From: an uncultured Nitrospirota bacterium
GTDB lineage: Bacteria > CG2-30-53-67
Direction: 5' to 3'
Assembly (NCBI GenBank): GCA_947259355.1
Contig: CAMYMF010000041.1
Coordinates: 1 to 33,457 of the forward strand
Length of the DNA: 33,457 nucleotides
The notes under the pieces were generated by a model that did not search any database, was not told where the DNA came from, and saw nothing but the letters and a program-made list of their open reading frames with translations. Both the position numbers and the translations under genes were made by a program. Position 1 is the stretch's first letter. The number at the start of each line of letters is the position of its first letter. Below are positions 1 to 8,933 of the stretch, one piece after another.

Positions 1-1203
1 CCCCATGTAGCATTCGATATCCTCCCGCAGCGCAGCGGAGTCGGTTTCCCGGTATCGGCGATCCAGATTGTTTACCACCCCTTCAAAGGGACGGCGGTAG
101 CTGTATCGATCCCCTTTCCCCTCCAGGCGGAACTCGATCTCTTCGTCTCCTGAACCGTGCAGCAGGGCCTCCTGTACCCGTTCAGGGAGATCCTTGAAGG
201 GGGTATTGATGTCGAAGCCATAGTGCCGGGAGAGCGAGGAGATCATCTGGTGGAAATAAAAGGTGTTGCGCCGGCCCCACGGTTTCAGCGCTCCCTCCCG
301 CAGAGAGAGGTTGCGGTTGGGAACGATGCGATGGACATCGATGCGCATGAGTGTGCCCAGCCCCTTGCACTCGGGACAGGCGCCGTGGGGACTGTTGAAC
401 GAGAAGAGGGCCGGTTCGACTTCAGGATAGCTCACCCCGCAAGCCGTACACGCCAGCCGTTCCGAGAAGAGCAACTCCTCTTTGCCCAGGACGTCAACGA
501 TCACGATGCCCTCACTGTGCTTCAGAGCCAGTTCGATGGAATCGGCCAGCCGCCGGGCGATTTCCGGTTTGATGACGAGGCGGTCCACAACGATCTCGAG
601 GGTGTGCCTGCGGTTCTTTTCCAGCACAATCTGCTCGGAGAGCTCCCGCATCTTGCCGTCCACGCGCACCCGGATGAAGCCGTCCTTGCGCATACGCTGC
701 AGTTCCTTCCGATATTCACCTTTGCGGTTGCGCACCACCGGGGCCAGCACCTGGATGCGGGTCTTCTCCGGCAGGGTCAACACGCTATCAACGATCTGGG
801 ATACCGTCTGGGATGTAATGGGCTGGTTGCACTGATAGCAGAAAGGCCGGCCGATGCGGGCGTAAAGTAGACGGAGGTAGTCATAGATTTCCGTGACTGT
901 GGCTACCGTGGAGCGGGGGTTGCGGCTCGTTGTCTTCTGTTCGATGGAAATGGCCGGGGAGAGGCCCTCGATCAGATCGACGTCGGGCTTTCCCATCTGC
1001 TCCAGGAACTGCCTGGCATAAGCCGACAGTGATTCCACATACCGCCGCTGACCCTCGGCATAGATGGTGTCAAAGGCCAGCGACGATTTGCCGGAGCCCG
1101 ACAGTCCGGTGATCACCACCAGTTGGTCTCGCGGAATCGTGAGGCTGATGTTCTTAAGGTTGTGCTCCCGGGCTCCCCGGATCTGAATGGCATTCCCTTT
1201 CAC
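1..1203 (-). CDS. uvrA: UvrA, excinuclease ABC subunit A (N-terminal 401 residues, runs off the window)
   Basis: DNA-damage recognition ATPase of nucleotide excision repair; it acts in the cytoplasm with UvrB and UvrC. The GTG start at 1203 is preceded by a GAGG ribosome site about five bases upstream. The protein opens with the family signature [12 protein letters not shown] (about residues 8-19) and the Walker A motif GLSGSGKS (33-40). The conserved stretch [20 protein letters not shown] follows. Further on are CxxC pairs ([19 protein letters not shown]) that build the UvrA zinc modules, and the SFNSPHGAC motif. A complete UvrA is about 940 residues, so more than half lies outside the window. 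The reading frame is intact to base 1. Transcription is divergent from bamD across a 174-base gap. Confidence 0.97.
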   Translation of the reverse strand, partial: MKGNAIQIRGAREHNLKNISLTIPRDQLVVITGLSGSGKSSLAFDTIYAEGQRRYVESLSAYARQFLEQMGKPDVDLIEGLSPAISIEQKTTSRNPRSTVATVTEIYDYLRLLYARIGRPFCYQCNQPITSQTVSQIVDSVLTLPEKTRIQVLAPVVRNRKGEYRKELQRMRKDGFIRVRVDGKMRELSEQIVLEKNRRHTLEIVVDRLVIKPEIARRLADSIELALKHSEGIVIVDVLGKEELLFSERLACTACGVSYPEVEPALFSFNSPHGACPECKGLGTLMRIDVHRIVPNRNLSLREGALKPWGRRNTFYFHQMISSLSRHYGFDINTPFKDLPERVQEALLHGSGDEEIEFRLEGKGDRYSYRRPFEGVVNNLDRRYRETDSAALREDIECYMG

Positions 1204-1231
1204 GGCACCCTCGGAGAAAAGGCAAAAAGCT

Positions 1232-1260
1232 ATCCTAGCAAAAGCGGAAAACAAAGTAAA
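1232..1260 (-). promoter_or_regulatory. Probable sigma-70 promoter of uvrA
   Basis: On the minus strand, TTTACT (1260-1255) and TAGGAT (1237-1232) are separated by 17 bases. Each matches the consensus hexamer at four of six positions. The predicted transcript would start about 20 bases before the uvrA GTG. No LexA-type CTG-N10-CAG box is evident beside it. This is a pattern call only. Confidence 0.45.
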
Positions 1261-1290
1261 CAGAGACGAAAAGGGACGGGGTGTTTTTCC

Positions 1291-1319
1291 TTGACATTCG
1301 GCGGGGGAGTGTGTATAAA
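1291..1319 (+). promoter_or_regulatory. Strong sigma-70 promoter of the bamD-like gene
   Basis: A perfect -35 TTGACA (1291-1296) and a near-perfect -10 TATAAA (1314-1319) are separated by exactly 17 bases. Transcription would start near 1326 and leave a leader of about 50 bases before the ATG at 1378. This is the best promoter match in the window. Confidence 0.8.
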
Positions 1320-1377
1320 AAAGGCCCTAACATATTGATATTTCATGTAAAATGATCATAGGACGAGGTGCGAGACG

Positions 1378-2499
1378 ATGCGCACGACGCATGGGACGGC
1401 CGGTCGAGGCAGTTCTACATGGATGCGGTGCCTGGGGATTCTGCTGGCAGGGGCGGCCGTCGCCGCGCTGCTGAGCGGCTGTTTCTGGAAGAAAAAGGCG
1501 CCTGAGACGGAAGCCACGGCCGAGCAGGTCTATGCAGAAGGGGTCGACCTGATCAAGCGCGATCGCTTTGAAGAGGCCCGGGAGGCCTTCAACCGGATCA
1601 AAGTCATGGGCGCCGAGCCGGACTTGGAGCGCCTTGCCCAGGTCGCCGTGGCGGACAGCTACTTCGAGGAGAAAGAATATGAAGCCGCGCGGGTGCAATA
1701 CGAAGAGATCTTCAAACTCCATTCCGGCGGCAGCTTGGCCGACTATCTGCAATACCGCATTGGCGAGTGCTATTTCTGGCAGTTGAACACGGTCGATCGG
1801 GATAGCTCGAGCGCCAAGAAAGCGCTGGCATCGTTCAACCGCTTTGTCCGGGATTTCCCCCAGAGCCCCTATGCGACCTCCGCACGGCTGCGTATTCAGA
1901 CCATCAAGACCTTTCTCGCGGAAAACGAGTTTCACGTGGGCCGGTTCTACCTCGGTAAGAAAGCATACTTCGCAGCCATCAATCGATTCAAGAAGGCCTT
2001 GGTCCTTTATCCCGACTCCGGGATTTCGGACAAACTGGTCTATTATCTCTACCGCACCTACAAATCACTCCGTGACGAAGATCATGCTGAGCAGTACAGG
2101 CAACAGCTTGTCGAGGAGTATCCCCACAGCGAGTTCATTCCAATGCTTCGTGCGCACGAAGAAAGCGCGCTGTGGCCGTGGGATTGGCGCCATGGGGCAG
2201 CGGCGCGGCCAGCGGGCCCCGTGCCCGGTCGGACGGTTCTCGCCATGGGGCCCGGTGGGGCGACGCGCACAGATTCCGGCGGGGCGCGGCCAACGGATTC
2301 GCCGGCCTGGGAAGCCGTGCCCTTCGGCCTGGCCGGCACCTATTGGGGGCCGGACCGGAACGCGTGGCATCGCAGGCTCCTACTCCTCGGCGAGAGGGAT
2401 GCGGAGACCGGCTGTGTGCCCTGTCTCCCAGAGATTCCCCCCGACGAGAAGGTGCGTTTCCAGACGCGTTCTCTGACCGACAAGATTTTCCCTTGGTGA
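1378..2499 (+). CDS. bamD: BamD-like outer-membrane assembly lipoprotein with unusual C-terminal tail
   Basis: Predicted lipoprotein component of the beta-barrel assembly (BAM) complex, anchored in the inner leaflet of the outer membrane. The ATG at 1378 has a GAGG about nine bases upstream. A hydrophobic signal (about 17-34) ends in the lipobox LLSGC with lipidated Cys35. Residues about 46-258 form TPR-like helical repeats (RFEEAREAFNRI, YEAARVQYEEI, ALASFNRFVRDFPQSPY). The BamD hallmark region of 'ENEFHVGRFYLGKKAYFAAINRF' type covers about 182-204. The family normally ends near residue 245-270. Here the frame continues for about 113 residues rich in Gly, Pro, Arg, Ala and Trp with no visible domain. 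The stop lies 10 bases before the next ATG, so the two genes are probably co-transcribed. A generic TPR lipoprotein is the main alternative. Confidence 0.82.
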   Translation: MRTTHGTAGRGSSTWMRCLGILLAGAAVAALLSGCFWKKKAPETEATAEQVYAEGVDLIKRDRFEEAREAFNRIKVMGAEPDLERLAQVAVADSYFEEKEYEAARVQYEEIFKLHSGGSLADYLQYRIGECYFWQLNTVDRDSSSAKKALASFNRFVRDFPQSPYATSARLRIQTIKTFLAENEFHVGRFYLGKKAYFAAINRFKKALVLYPDSGISDKLVYYLYRTYKSLRDEDHAEQYRQQLVEEYPHSEFIPMLRAHEESALWPWDWRHGAAARPAGPVPGRTVLAMGPGGATRTDSGGARPTDSPAWEAVPFGLAGTYWGPDRNAWHRRLLLLGERDAETGCVPCLPEIPPDEKVRFQTRSLTDKIFPW

Positions 2500-2509
2500 T
2501 GTTTGCTCC

Positions 2510-3175
2510 ATGAGTTCTTATTACCCCCTCTTTCTGAATCTGCAGGGCGAAAAAACACTGGTCATCGGGGGCGGACAGGTGGCCGAGCGAAAAATCCGCA
2601 CCTTGCTCCGCTACGGGGCGGCCGTGACGTTGGTGAGTCCGGAAATCACGGTGGGGCTGGAAAGGCTGGTTGAGCAGAGGGGGGTGGCGCTTCGCCGACG
2701 CCCCTTTCGGGCGTCGGACTTGCGGGGTGTTCGTCTCGTGATCTGTGCCACCAACGACGAAGTCACGAACCGAAGGGCCGCCCGAGAGGCTGAGAAGCGG
2801 CGCATCCTGCTCAACGTTGTCGATGTTCCCGAATTGTGTCGGTTCATTGTTCCCTCGGTGCTGCGGCGAGGCGATTTGACCGTGGCCATTTCCACCGGCG
2901 GGGGCAGCCCGGCGCTCGCGAAACGGGTGCGCCGGGAACTCGAAGCCCACATCGGGCCAGAGTATACGGAGTTCCTCGGGTTGCTGAAGCGAGTGCGACG
3001 CGTCGTTAGGCGGGATGTGTCCCAGGAAGCAGAGCGGCGGGCGATCTATGGGGCCCTCATTGACTCGGAGGCGCTGGCATTGCTCCGGGCCGGCCGACGG
3101 GACGCTGCGCGGGCAGTTGTTCACGAGATTCTCGGACAGTTCGGCATCAAGTCTTCGGGGGTGGGCTCGGGATAG
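2510..3175 (+). CDS. Precorrin-2 dehydrogenase / sirohydrochlorin ferrochelatase (CysG N-terminal / Met8p type)
   Basis: Bifunctional enzyme for the last steps of siroheme synthesis: NAD-dependent oxidation of precorrin-2, then iron insertion. The N-terminal Rossmann fold carries the nucleotide-binding motif VIGGGQVAERK (about 18-28). VVDVPELCRF follows, with Asp105 at the place of the catalytic aspartate of CysG/Met8p. The conserved STGGGSPALAKRVRRELE segment comes next. The protein has 221 residues, matching the stand-alone family, and lacks the SUMT methyltransferase half of enterobacterial CysG. It starts 10 bases after the bamD-like gene; a GGTGA overlapping the bamD stop may serve as its ribosome site. 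Siroheme is needed by sulfite and nitrite reductases and by some d1/alternative haem pathways, but no such partner gene lies nearby. Confidence 0.93.
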   Translation: MSSYYPLFLNLQGEKTLVIGGGQVAERKIRTLLRYGAAVTLVSPEITVGLERLVEQRGVALRRRPFRASDLRGVRLVICATNDEVTNRRAAREAEKRRILLNVVDVPELCRFIVPSVLRRGDLTVAISTGGGSPALAKRVRRELEAHIGPEYTEFLGLLKRVRRVVRRDVSQEAERRAIYGALIDSEALALLRAGRRDAARAVVHEILGQFGIKSSGVGSG

Positions 3176-3261
3176 CCGACGAGCCGTGCCCGCCAAAGGC
3201 TCTGCCGACGATACGTGTCTGTGAGAGGTGGCCCGTGCTCATTTTTCGCAAGGAGAAGGCC

Positions 3262-4647
3262 ATGTGCTTCTGCCCAAGGGGTGTGGCCCGGCTGCTCATA
3301 CTCATCTTTGCCATGCTGAGCGTCGCTTCGGTGACTCGGTCGGAAGCGCAGGAGTATCGCCGTCGGGATGCCGTTGTCCGCGCGGTGGAGAAGTCCTCAC
3401 CGGCCGTCGTGAATATCCGCACGGAGCAGCTCCATCAGCGACGCTCGCCGTTCACGGTGGGCCCCTCCGATCCTTTTTTTGACAGGTTTCTGGAGGAATT
3501 CTTCGACGCGTTCGGCCCCCGGGAATATCGAACGCAGAGCCTCGGCTCGGGTGTGATCATCTCGCCGGAAGGCTACATCCTCACCAATCAGCATGTGGTT
3601 GCGCAGGCATCGAGCATCACGGTACGACTCGCCGACCAGCAGGAGTATACGGCGCATCTCGTGGGGGCCGACCCCAGATCGGATCTCGCGGTGATCCGGA
3701 TCGAGAACGCCGGACGGCTCCCCTATATCCAAATGGGGCGTTCCGATGATTTGATGATCGGCGAGACGGTGCTGGCCATCGGCAACCCCTTCGGTCTCTC
3801 CCATACGGTGACTACCGGCGTCGTGAGCGCCATCAACCGCACGGTCGAGACGGGACAACGGACCTACCATGATTTTATCCAGACCGATGCGTCCATCAAT
3901 CCGGGCAACAGCGGCGGACCGCTACTGAACATCCGGGGGGAACTCATCGGGATCAACACAGCCATCTACCAGAAAGCGGAGGGGATCGGGTTCGCCATTC
4001 CCATTGGTCGCGCCCACCGCATCTATGAAGACCTGGTTCGCTTCGGTGAGGTCCAGATGCCTTGGATCGGCGTATTCCTCCAGGACCTGACGCCGAGCCT
4101 GCGGCAATACTTCGGTATCACCGCAGAGGAAGGGGTGCTCGTTTCCAAAGTGATCGCAGCAAGTCCCGCGGCCAAGGCCGGCGTAGCGGAGGGCGACGTG
4201 ATCATCCGGATCGACGAAGAGGTGGTTGCCGATCGGGACGCCTATCTCGCGCTGATTGATGCGTATCCGCCCAACCGGCGGATTCCCATGACGCTCATTC
4301 GCGATGGACAGACGCGGACCGTTCAGATCCGGGGCGCCGAATTCACCGTGGCCACGGCTGTGGCCATCTCACGGCAGTGGCTGGGTATCGAAGTCTCCCA
4401 AGTGTCCGAATCGCAGGGGAACCGATCGTCCGGTCCCAAGGGAGTGCGGGTCTCTGAGGTTGTCGGGGGCTCTGCGGCTCACCGGATCGGAATTCGAGCG
4501 GGGGATCTGATCGGACAGGTGAACAACCGTCGTATCGCTACCCTGCGGGACTACCGCAAGGCCGTGCAGCAGGCACTGAATAACGAAACCGTGGTCCTGC
4601 TGGTCATCCGGCAGCAGACCGGCTATTACGTGACCCTTTCGCCCTGA
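3262..4647 (+). CDS. HtrA/DegP-family periplasmic serine protease with two PDZ domains
   Basis: Envelope protease/chaperone that handles misfolded exported proteins. I chose the ATG at 3262 because AAGGAG sits six bases upstream. An in-frame GTG at 3235 with GAGAGG before it is a credible alternative that adds nine residues. Signal-peptide-like residues about 8-30 precede the trypsin-like domain. The catalytic triad is visible as His111 (TNQHVV), Asp141 (DPRSDLAV) and Ser217 (GNSGGP). PDZ1 spans about 265-355 and PDZ2 about 372-455. The 461-residue length is typical. The pairing with a BamD-like gene upstream makes a small envelope-quality group. The last 44 bases overlap the 3' end of the convergent chemoreceptor gene. 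DegP, DegQ and MucD cannot be told apart here. Confidence 0.95.
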   Translation: MCFCPRGVARLLILIFAMLSVASVTRSEAQEYRRRDAVVRAVEKSSPAVVNIRTEQLHQRRSPFTVGPSDPFFDRFLEEFFDAFGPREYRTQSLGSGVIISPEGYILTNQHVVAQASSITVRLADQQEYTAHLVGADPRSDLAVIRIENAGRLPYIQMGRSDDLMIGETVLAIGNPFGLSHTVTTGVVSAINRTVETGQRTYHDFIQTDASINPGNSGGPLLNIRGELIGINTAIYQKAEGIGFAIPIGRAHRIYEDLVRFGEVQMPWIGVFLQDLTPSLRQYFGITAEEGVLVSKVIAASPAAKAGVAEGDVIIRIDEEVVADRDAYLALIDAYPPNRRIPMTLIRDGQTRTVQIRGAEFTVATAVAISRQWLGIEVSQVSESQGNRSSGPKGVRVSEVVGGSAAHRIGIRAGDLIGQVNNRRIATLRDYRKAVQQALNNETVVLLVIRQQTGYYVTLSP

Positions 4648-6421
4648 GCCCCTCAGCCGGTTTGGCCGCGGTGCGCCGGGCGGTCTCGGTGCTCAATCGA
4701 TAGTGCGCCGCCATCTCCTGCAGTTGGTTCTGCTCCTCCAGCATCGACCGAATAGAGGCGTCGAGTTCCGATGAAATGCCGACCCGGTCCTGGGTGGTGC
4801 GACGGATATGGTCGATGGCCTTGACGATCTGTTCGCTGTTGTTCTCCTGCTTCTTGGCCGCTTCCTGAATGTCGCGCACCCGTCGGATGACAATATTTCC
4901 GGTCTCTGCAGCCTGTCCGCCGCTAGACACCTGTTCGCCGATGGCCTGTTTCAACTGTATGGTTAAGGCGTTGATCTTTTCTGAGGCGTTTTGGATCCGG
5001 GCGCTGCCGGTGCGCTGGTTCTGCATGGCTGTGCGGAACTGATCAATCATACCATTGATGTAATCCACCGTTTCCCGAACCATGGTGATTCCTTTGGACT
5101 GTTCCCGCGTCGATTGTTCAATCTTCTGGGCCATCTCAGCGGAGTGGCCGGCGCTGTGGAGGATTTTCTTCAGAGCCTCTCCCGCATCTATCGAAAGACC
5201 TTTGCCTCGTTCGGCCTTGGCCTTGCCTTCTTCGATGGTCGCCACGGCCTCCGTTGCGTCCCGCTGCACTGCCTTGATGACGCGGGCGATCTCCTTGGTG
5301 GACTCGGAAGTCCGGTCCGCCAGGGCCTTGATTTCGCTGGCGACAACGGAAAATCCCTTGCCGTTCTCGCCTGCCTGCGCGGCTAGAATAGAGGCATTCA
5401 GTGAAAGCAGCTCCGTCTGCTCCGACACTTCCCTGATAACGGTCAACATACGGCCGATATCCTCCGAGCGTTCATGGAGCTTCTTGACGATCTGCTCGGA
5501 CTTCACCACGGCTTCCTGAATGGCGTCCATGCCAGTGATGGTGTCGGCGACGGACATCATGCCCAACTCCGACGCGTCGACGGCCACCTGTTCCGCAATC
5601 CGTACAGACTCCTGGGCATGCTTGGAGACTTGCCGGACACTGACATCCATCTCGACAATCGTGGAGACGAGCTCTTCCGAGGATTTGGATAGCCCCGACA
5701 CACCGTCGGAGATTTCGCGGATGGTTGCCGTCATCTCGGCGATGGATGAAGCAGTTTCCTGGACCGACTCTGCAAGGGCCTCGGTGTCCCGTTCGGCATC
5801 GTTGTGGGTGCTTTGCATCCGTGCCACAGCGTCGGCGTTTCTCTCGGCCGCGTCCAGGAGGCTGTCCGTGTCCTGGGCGATGGCCTGGATGGAGCGGTTC
5901 AAGGCATCCAGGGATGCGTACGCACTCTCCATGGCTTCCGTTTCCTGACTGGCACTACGGCTCATCTTGCGAGAGTTGCGAGTGATGGTTTCGGCCATTT
6001 CCGACAGGGTCTTGGTCGTCCCCGCGATATTTCGGATCAGTGTCTTGATATGGGTCGCAACATTCTGAACCGTTTCGGAAAGCGCCTGCAGTTCGTAAAC
6101 CTCCGTGTGCGTCTCCCAGATGTCCAGGTTGCCGTCAGAGACTTTGGCCGCCGCGATGGACACGTCCCGCAACGGGCGCAGAATCTTCTTTCCCACCAGC
6201 CAGCCGGCTGCGGGGATCGTCACGGCCAGAGCGAGAAAGCCATAGAGTATGGACTGCTTCAGGAGATGAAACAAGTCCGGCTCCGTTCCATCACCGGAGA
6301 GGGCGAACAGGAGCGGCAAAGCGGTGGCCACAATCGTGACCGATGCGACCGCGGCCATGGCGCGCAGCAATTTTCCATTGAGATTTTGTGAGTCCGGTCG
6401 GGACGATATCGGATCAGCCAC
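4604..6421 (-). CDS. Methyl-accepting chemotaxis protein with minimal periplasmic loop
   Basis: Transmembrane chemoreceptor/signalling protein. I place the start at the GTG at 6421 because GGAGGT (6434-6429) lies seven bases upstream; a TTG at 6451 is also in frame but has no clear ribosome site. The 605-residue protein has TM1 (about 21-41), a loop of only about 16 residues, TM2 (about 57-79), a HAMP linker (about 80-130) and a long helical signalling domain. The conserved hairpin tip is [20 protein letters not shown] (about 333-352), followed by [19 protein letters not shown]. With so small an external loop it has no classical periplasmic ligand domain, so it may sense membrane state or act through a partner. 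No che genes are nearby. Its 3' end overlaps htrA by 44 bases, tail to tail. Confidence 0.95.
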   Translation of the reverse strand: MADPISSRPDSQNLNGKLLRAMAAVASVTIVATALPLLFALSGDGTEPDLFHLLKQSILYGFLALAVTIPAAGWLVGKKILRPLRDVSIAAAKVSDGNLDIWETHTEVYELQALSETVQNVATHIKTLIRNIAGTTKTLSEMAETITRNSRKMSRSASQETEAMESAYASLDALNRSIQAIAQDTDSLLDAAERNADAVARMQSTHNDAERDTEALAESVQETASSIAEMTATIREISDGVSGLSKSSEELVSTIVEMDVSVRQVSKHAQESVRIAEQVAVDASELGMMSVADTITGMDAIQEAVVKSEQIVKKLHERSEDIGRMLTVIREVSEQTELLSLNASILAAQAGENGKGFSVVASEIKALADRTSESTKEIARVIKAVQRDATEAVATIEEGKAKAERGKGLSIDAGEALKKILHSAGHSAEMAQKIEQSTREQSKGITMVRETVDYINGMIDQFRTAMQNQRTGSARIQNASEKINALTIQLKQAIGEQVSSGGQAAETGNIVIRRVRDIQEAAKKQENNSEQIVKAIDHIRRTTQDRVGISSELDASIRSMLEEQNQLQEMAAHYRLSTETARRTAAKPAEGLRAKGSRNSRSAAG

Positions 6422-6719
6422 AGAACAGACCTCCACTGAATTCTCTGACAACCGTTGTATAGGGCGATTCGGGTCTTCTTGATTGAATGTTATTTAATTA
6501 TATTTCAACACAGCCCTCCCGGAATTGTAAACATTTTTTTCTTGAACCTTTGAGTGCAAATGCATTATTTTCTGTGAGGTTAGCCGAGCAACACCGGAGA
6601 GGGAGACTTCCGAAAGGGGCCGGCCCATACGCGGGTTTCAACTCGCAGCGGCGGTGTCCCTCGGCATTTGGGGAGCGACGGCGCAATTGCAGGGCCGCGG
6701 TTTCTTTAGTGGAGAGCGG

Positions 6720-7700
6720 ATGCTCAGGTATCTTGCAAAACGGATCATCATGATGGTGCCCATGCTCATCGGGATCACCATTATCACCTTTGTCGTCATA
6801 CACCTGGCACCGGGCAGTCCGGTGGATGCCATTACCGAGCTCAATCCGAAGGCCTCGGCCGAAGCCCGGGAGAATCTCAAGCGGATCTATGGGCTGGATA
6901 AGCCACTGCACATCCAGTATGCGGATTGGGTGCGTCGGCTTGCCGTGATGGATCTGGGCAATTCCTTCACCGACGGCCGGCCGGTGCTTCGCAAGATCCT
7001 GGATGCCCTGCCCATTACGATTCTGATCAATGTGCTCTCCTTGCTCCTCATTCTCGTGGTCTCCGTGCCCATCGGGATCATCTCTGCGACGAAGCAGTAC
7101 TCCCTTTTCGACAAGGCCACCACGGTCTTCGTCTTCATCGGCTTTGCCATGCCCACATTCTGGCTTGCCCTGTTGCTGATGATCTTCTTCGGCGTCTACC
7201 TCGGCTGGCTTCCCATCTCAGGCCTGCAATCCATGCATGCCGATCAGCTCTCCTTCTGGGGGCTTTTCTGGGACCGGACCCAACACCTGATTCTGCCGAT
7301 ATTTGTCAGCAGTTTCGGGGGGTTGGCCGGGTATTCCCGCTACATGCGTTCCAGCATGCTCGAGGTGGTCCGCCAGGACTACATTCGTACGGCCCGGGCC
7401 AAGGGACTGTCGGAGAACCGGGTCATTTACAAGCACGCCCTGCGCAATGCGCTCATGTCGACCATCACCATCCTGGGGCTCGCCATCCCGGGGCTCATCG
7501 GCGGAAGCGCCATTTTCGAGCAGATCTTTGCCATCCCAGGGATGGGGAAGCTCTTCCTCGAGTCGACTTGGGCCCGGGACTTCCCGGTGGTCATGGGGAT
7601 TCTGGTCATCGGGGCGCTGCTGACGCTGGTGGGCAACATGATCGCCGACATCGGGTATGCGCTGATCGACCCCCGTATCCGGGTGGAGGGTGGTGAATGA
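6720..7700 (+). CDS. ABC transporter permease, DppB/OppB family
   Basis: Inner-membrane permease of a peptide/nickel-type (PepT family) ABC importer. The ATG at 6720 follows GGAG at five bases; an upstream in-frame start at 6654 is less likely because the family begins with the MLRYLAKRI-type N-terminus. The 326-residue protein begins with a TM segment and the hallmark [13 protein letters not shown]. It ends with several TM helices and the cytoplasmic EAA loop that docks the ATPase ([22 protein letters not shown], about 223-244). Its TGA overlaps the next gene's ATG as ATGA (7697-7700), indicating translational coupling. No binding protein or ATPase genes flank it. Confidence 0.93.
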   Translation: MLRYLAKRIIMMVPMLIGITIITFVVIHLAPGSPVDAITELNPKASAEARENLKRIYGLDKPLHIQYADWVRRLAVMDLGNSFTDGRPVLRKILDALPITILINVLSLLLILVVSVPIGIISATKQYSLFDKATTVFVFIGFAMPTFWLALLLMIFFGVYLGWLPISGLQSMHADQLSFWGLFWDRTQHLILPIFVSSFGGLAGYSRYMRSSMLEVVRQDYIRTARAKGLSENRVIYKHALRNALMSTITILGLAIPGLIGGSAIFEQIFAIPGMGKLFLESTWARDFPVVMGILVIGALLTLVGNMIADIGYALIDPRIRVEGGE

Positions 7701-8554
7701 GATCCAGCGAATCTTATCTGCAGATCGTGGGACGGCGTTTCCGGAGAAACCGTCTCGCCGTGAGCGGCTCGGTCATCATCTTGGTTCTTTTCACACTGGC
7801 CCTGCTGGCCCCGGTGCTCAGCCGGCACGATCCAGCTGCCATCGACGTCGACAATATCCTGAGCCCGCCCAGCCTCGAGCACTGGATGGGAACCGATGAG
7901 TCCGGCCGGGACGTGATGAGCCGCATGATCTACGGCGCACGCATCTCCATGCTGGTCGGGTTTGTGGCTGTCGGGATCGCCACCTTCATCGGGATTCTCT
8001 TCGGCGCCGTGGCGGGCTATTACGGCGGGCGCATCGATGCCGTCATCATGCGTTTCGTCGACATCATGCTTTGCTTTCCCACGTTCTTCCTGATTTTGGC
8101 CGTCATCGCCATACTGGAGCCCGGTTTGATGAACATCATGATCGTCATCGGGGTGACGGGCTGGATGGGGGTGGCCCGTCTGGTGCGGGCCGAGTTCCTC
8201 TCGCTCAAGGAGCAGGAGTACGTGCAGGCGGCCCGGGCCTTCGGCTCTTCCGATCTTCGGATTATTTTCCGTCACCTGCTCCCCAATGCCATGGCGCCGG
8301 TCCTGGTTTCCGCGACCTTTGGGATCGCGGGGGCTATTCTGACAGAGTCGGCCCTGAGCTTCTTCGGGCTCGGGGTGCAGCCGCCGACACCCAGTTGGGG
8401 CAACATCCTGGGCTCGGGCTACAAGTACATCGATTTTGCCCACTGGCTCTCGGTCTTCCCGGGACTGGCCATCCTCGTCACCGCCCTGGGGTACAACCTC
8501 CTCGGGGAGGGGCTCCGTGACGCCCTCGACCCTCGGCTTGAGGGTTCGCAATAA
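7697..8554 (+). CDS. ABC transporter permease, DppC/OppC family
   Basis: Second permease of the same PepT-family importer; it would form a heterodimeric channel with the preceding DppB-like protein. It overlaps that gene by four bases (ATGA). The 285-residue protein has the usual N-terminal [11 protein letters not shown] entry and first TM helix. The extracytoplasmic [21 protein letters not shown] motif (about 62-82) is typical of DppC/OppC. The EAA loop [20 protein letters not shown] covers about 174-193. The C-terminal [19 protein letters not shown] signature is present. After it comes the tRNA-Leu gene, so the expected dppD/dppF ATPases and dppA binding protein must be encoded elsewhere. 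The substrate could be dipeptides, oligopeptides or nickel; the sequence does not decide. Confidence 0.94.
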   Translation: MRSSESYLQIVGRRFRRNRLAVSGSVIILVLFTLALLAPVLSRHDPAAIDVDNILSPPSLEHWMGTDESGRDVMSRMIYGARISMLVGFVAVGIATFIGILFGAVAGYYGGRIDAVIMRFVDIMLCFPTFFLILAVIAILEPGLMNIMIVIGVTGWMGVARLVRAEFLSLKEQEYVQAARAFGSSDLRIIFRHLLPNAMAPVLVSATFGIAGAILTESALSFFGLGVQPPTPSWGNILGSGYKYIDFAHWLSVFPGLAILVTALGYNLLGEGLRDALDPRLEGSQ

Positions 8555-8569
8555 CGGCAGCCTTTTCCC

Positions 8570-8598
8570 TTGACAAGGCAGAGGCAACTGGATAAATT
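8570..8598 (+). promoter_or_regulatory. Promoter of tRNA-Leu
   Basis: A perfect TTGACA (8570-8575) is followed after 17 bases by TAAATT (8593-8598), within the AT-rich GGATAAATTA. Transcription would begin near 8605, about 15 bases before the mature tRNA end. The hexamer at -10 is only a four-of-six match. Confidence 0.6.
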
Positions 8599-8619
8599 AC
8601 TCACTCCTCTGTTTCGGGT

Positions 8620-8706
8620 GCCGAAGTGGTGGAACTGGTAGACACGCTGTCTTGAGGGGGCAGTGGGGGCAACCTCGTACGAGTTCGAGTCTCGTCTTCG
8701 GCACCA
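8620..8706 (+). tRNA. tRNA-Leu (anticodon GAG), CCA encoded
   Basis: Acceptor stem GCCGAAG (8620-8626) pairs fully with CTTCGGC (8696-8702), followed by discriminator A and an encoded CCA (8704-8706). The anticodon stem CTGTC/GGCAG (8647-8651 and 8659-8663) encloses the loop TTGAGGG, giving anticodon GAG (8654-8656), which reads CUC and CUU leucine codons. A long variable arm, expected of a class II tRNA, lies between 8664 and the T-arm. The T-arm is ACGAG-TTCGAGT-CTCGT. The 87-base length fits tRNA-Leu. The gene has its own promoter just upstream and a terminator about 70 bases downstream, so it is a single-gene unit. Confidence 0.97.
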
Positions 8707-8775
8707 AATGAACTCTCCCCGTCATATCATCTGACGTTTGCCACATCCCATTTTCCCATATGCTTCATATCTATA

Positions 8776-8800
8776 GGGAGTCCTTGCGGGCTCCTTTTTT
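8776..8800 (+). terminator. Rho-independent terminator downstream of tRNA-Leu
   Basis: GGAGTCC (8777-8783) and GGGCTCC (8788-8794) form a seven-pair stem with one G-T pair and a TTGC loop. Six T follow at 8795-8800. It ends the tRNA transcript. It also argues that the response-regulator/kinase gene begins after 8800 rather than at the in-frame ATG at 8760. Confidence 0.8.
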
Positions 8801-8933
8801 CGTCGCAACGTCAACCATGCGATCCCGACTGCTTTGCGGGCTAAAGATCCAACGTCGCTGCGCCGATACGGTCATCAGGGACATCCGGGTTGTTGTGTCA
8901 ACAGTGCTGGTTGGCCAATCGGGGGCCACGGGA

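Noticed and set aside
157-870. 237-residue open frame on the plus strand
   Set aside because: It lies opposite uvrA, which is unmistakable on the minus strand.
2135-3196. 353-residue open frame on the minus strand
   Set aside because: It lies opposite the siroheme enzyme and the bamD tail, has no recognisable motif, and follows from GC-rich codon bias on the coding strand.
6422-6719. TATAAT at the divergent chemoreceptor/permease gap as a promoter
   Set aside because: A perfect minus-strand TATAAT exists, but no acceptable -35 lies 16-18 bases away; plus-strand TTGAAC has only weak -10 partners.
8891-8903. TGTTG-TGT-CAACA inverted repeat upstream of the REC-kinase
   Set aside because: Five-base arms are too short to call an operator without a second copy or comparative support.
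8760-8933. N-terminal extension of the REC-kinase from the ATG at 8760
   Set aside because: A Rho-independent terminator (8776-8800) lies inside it, and the receiver fold starts just after 8934.
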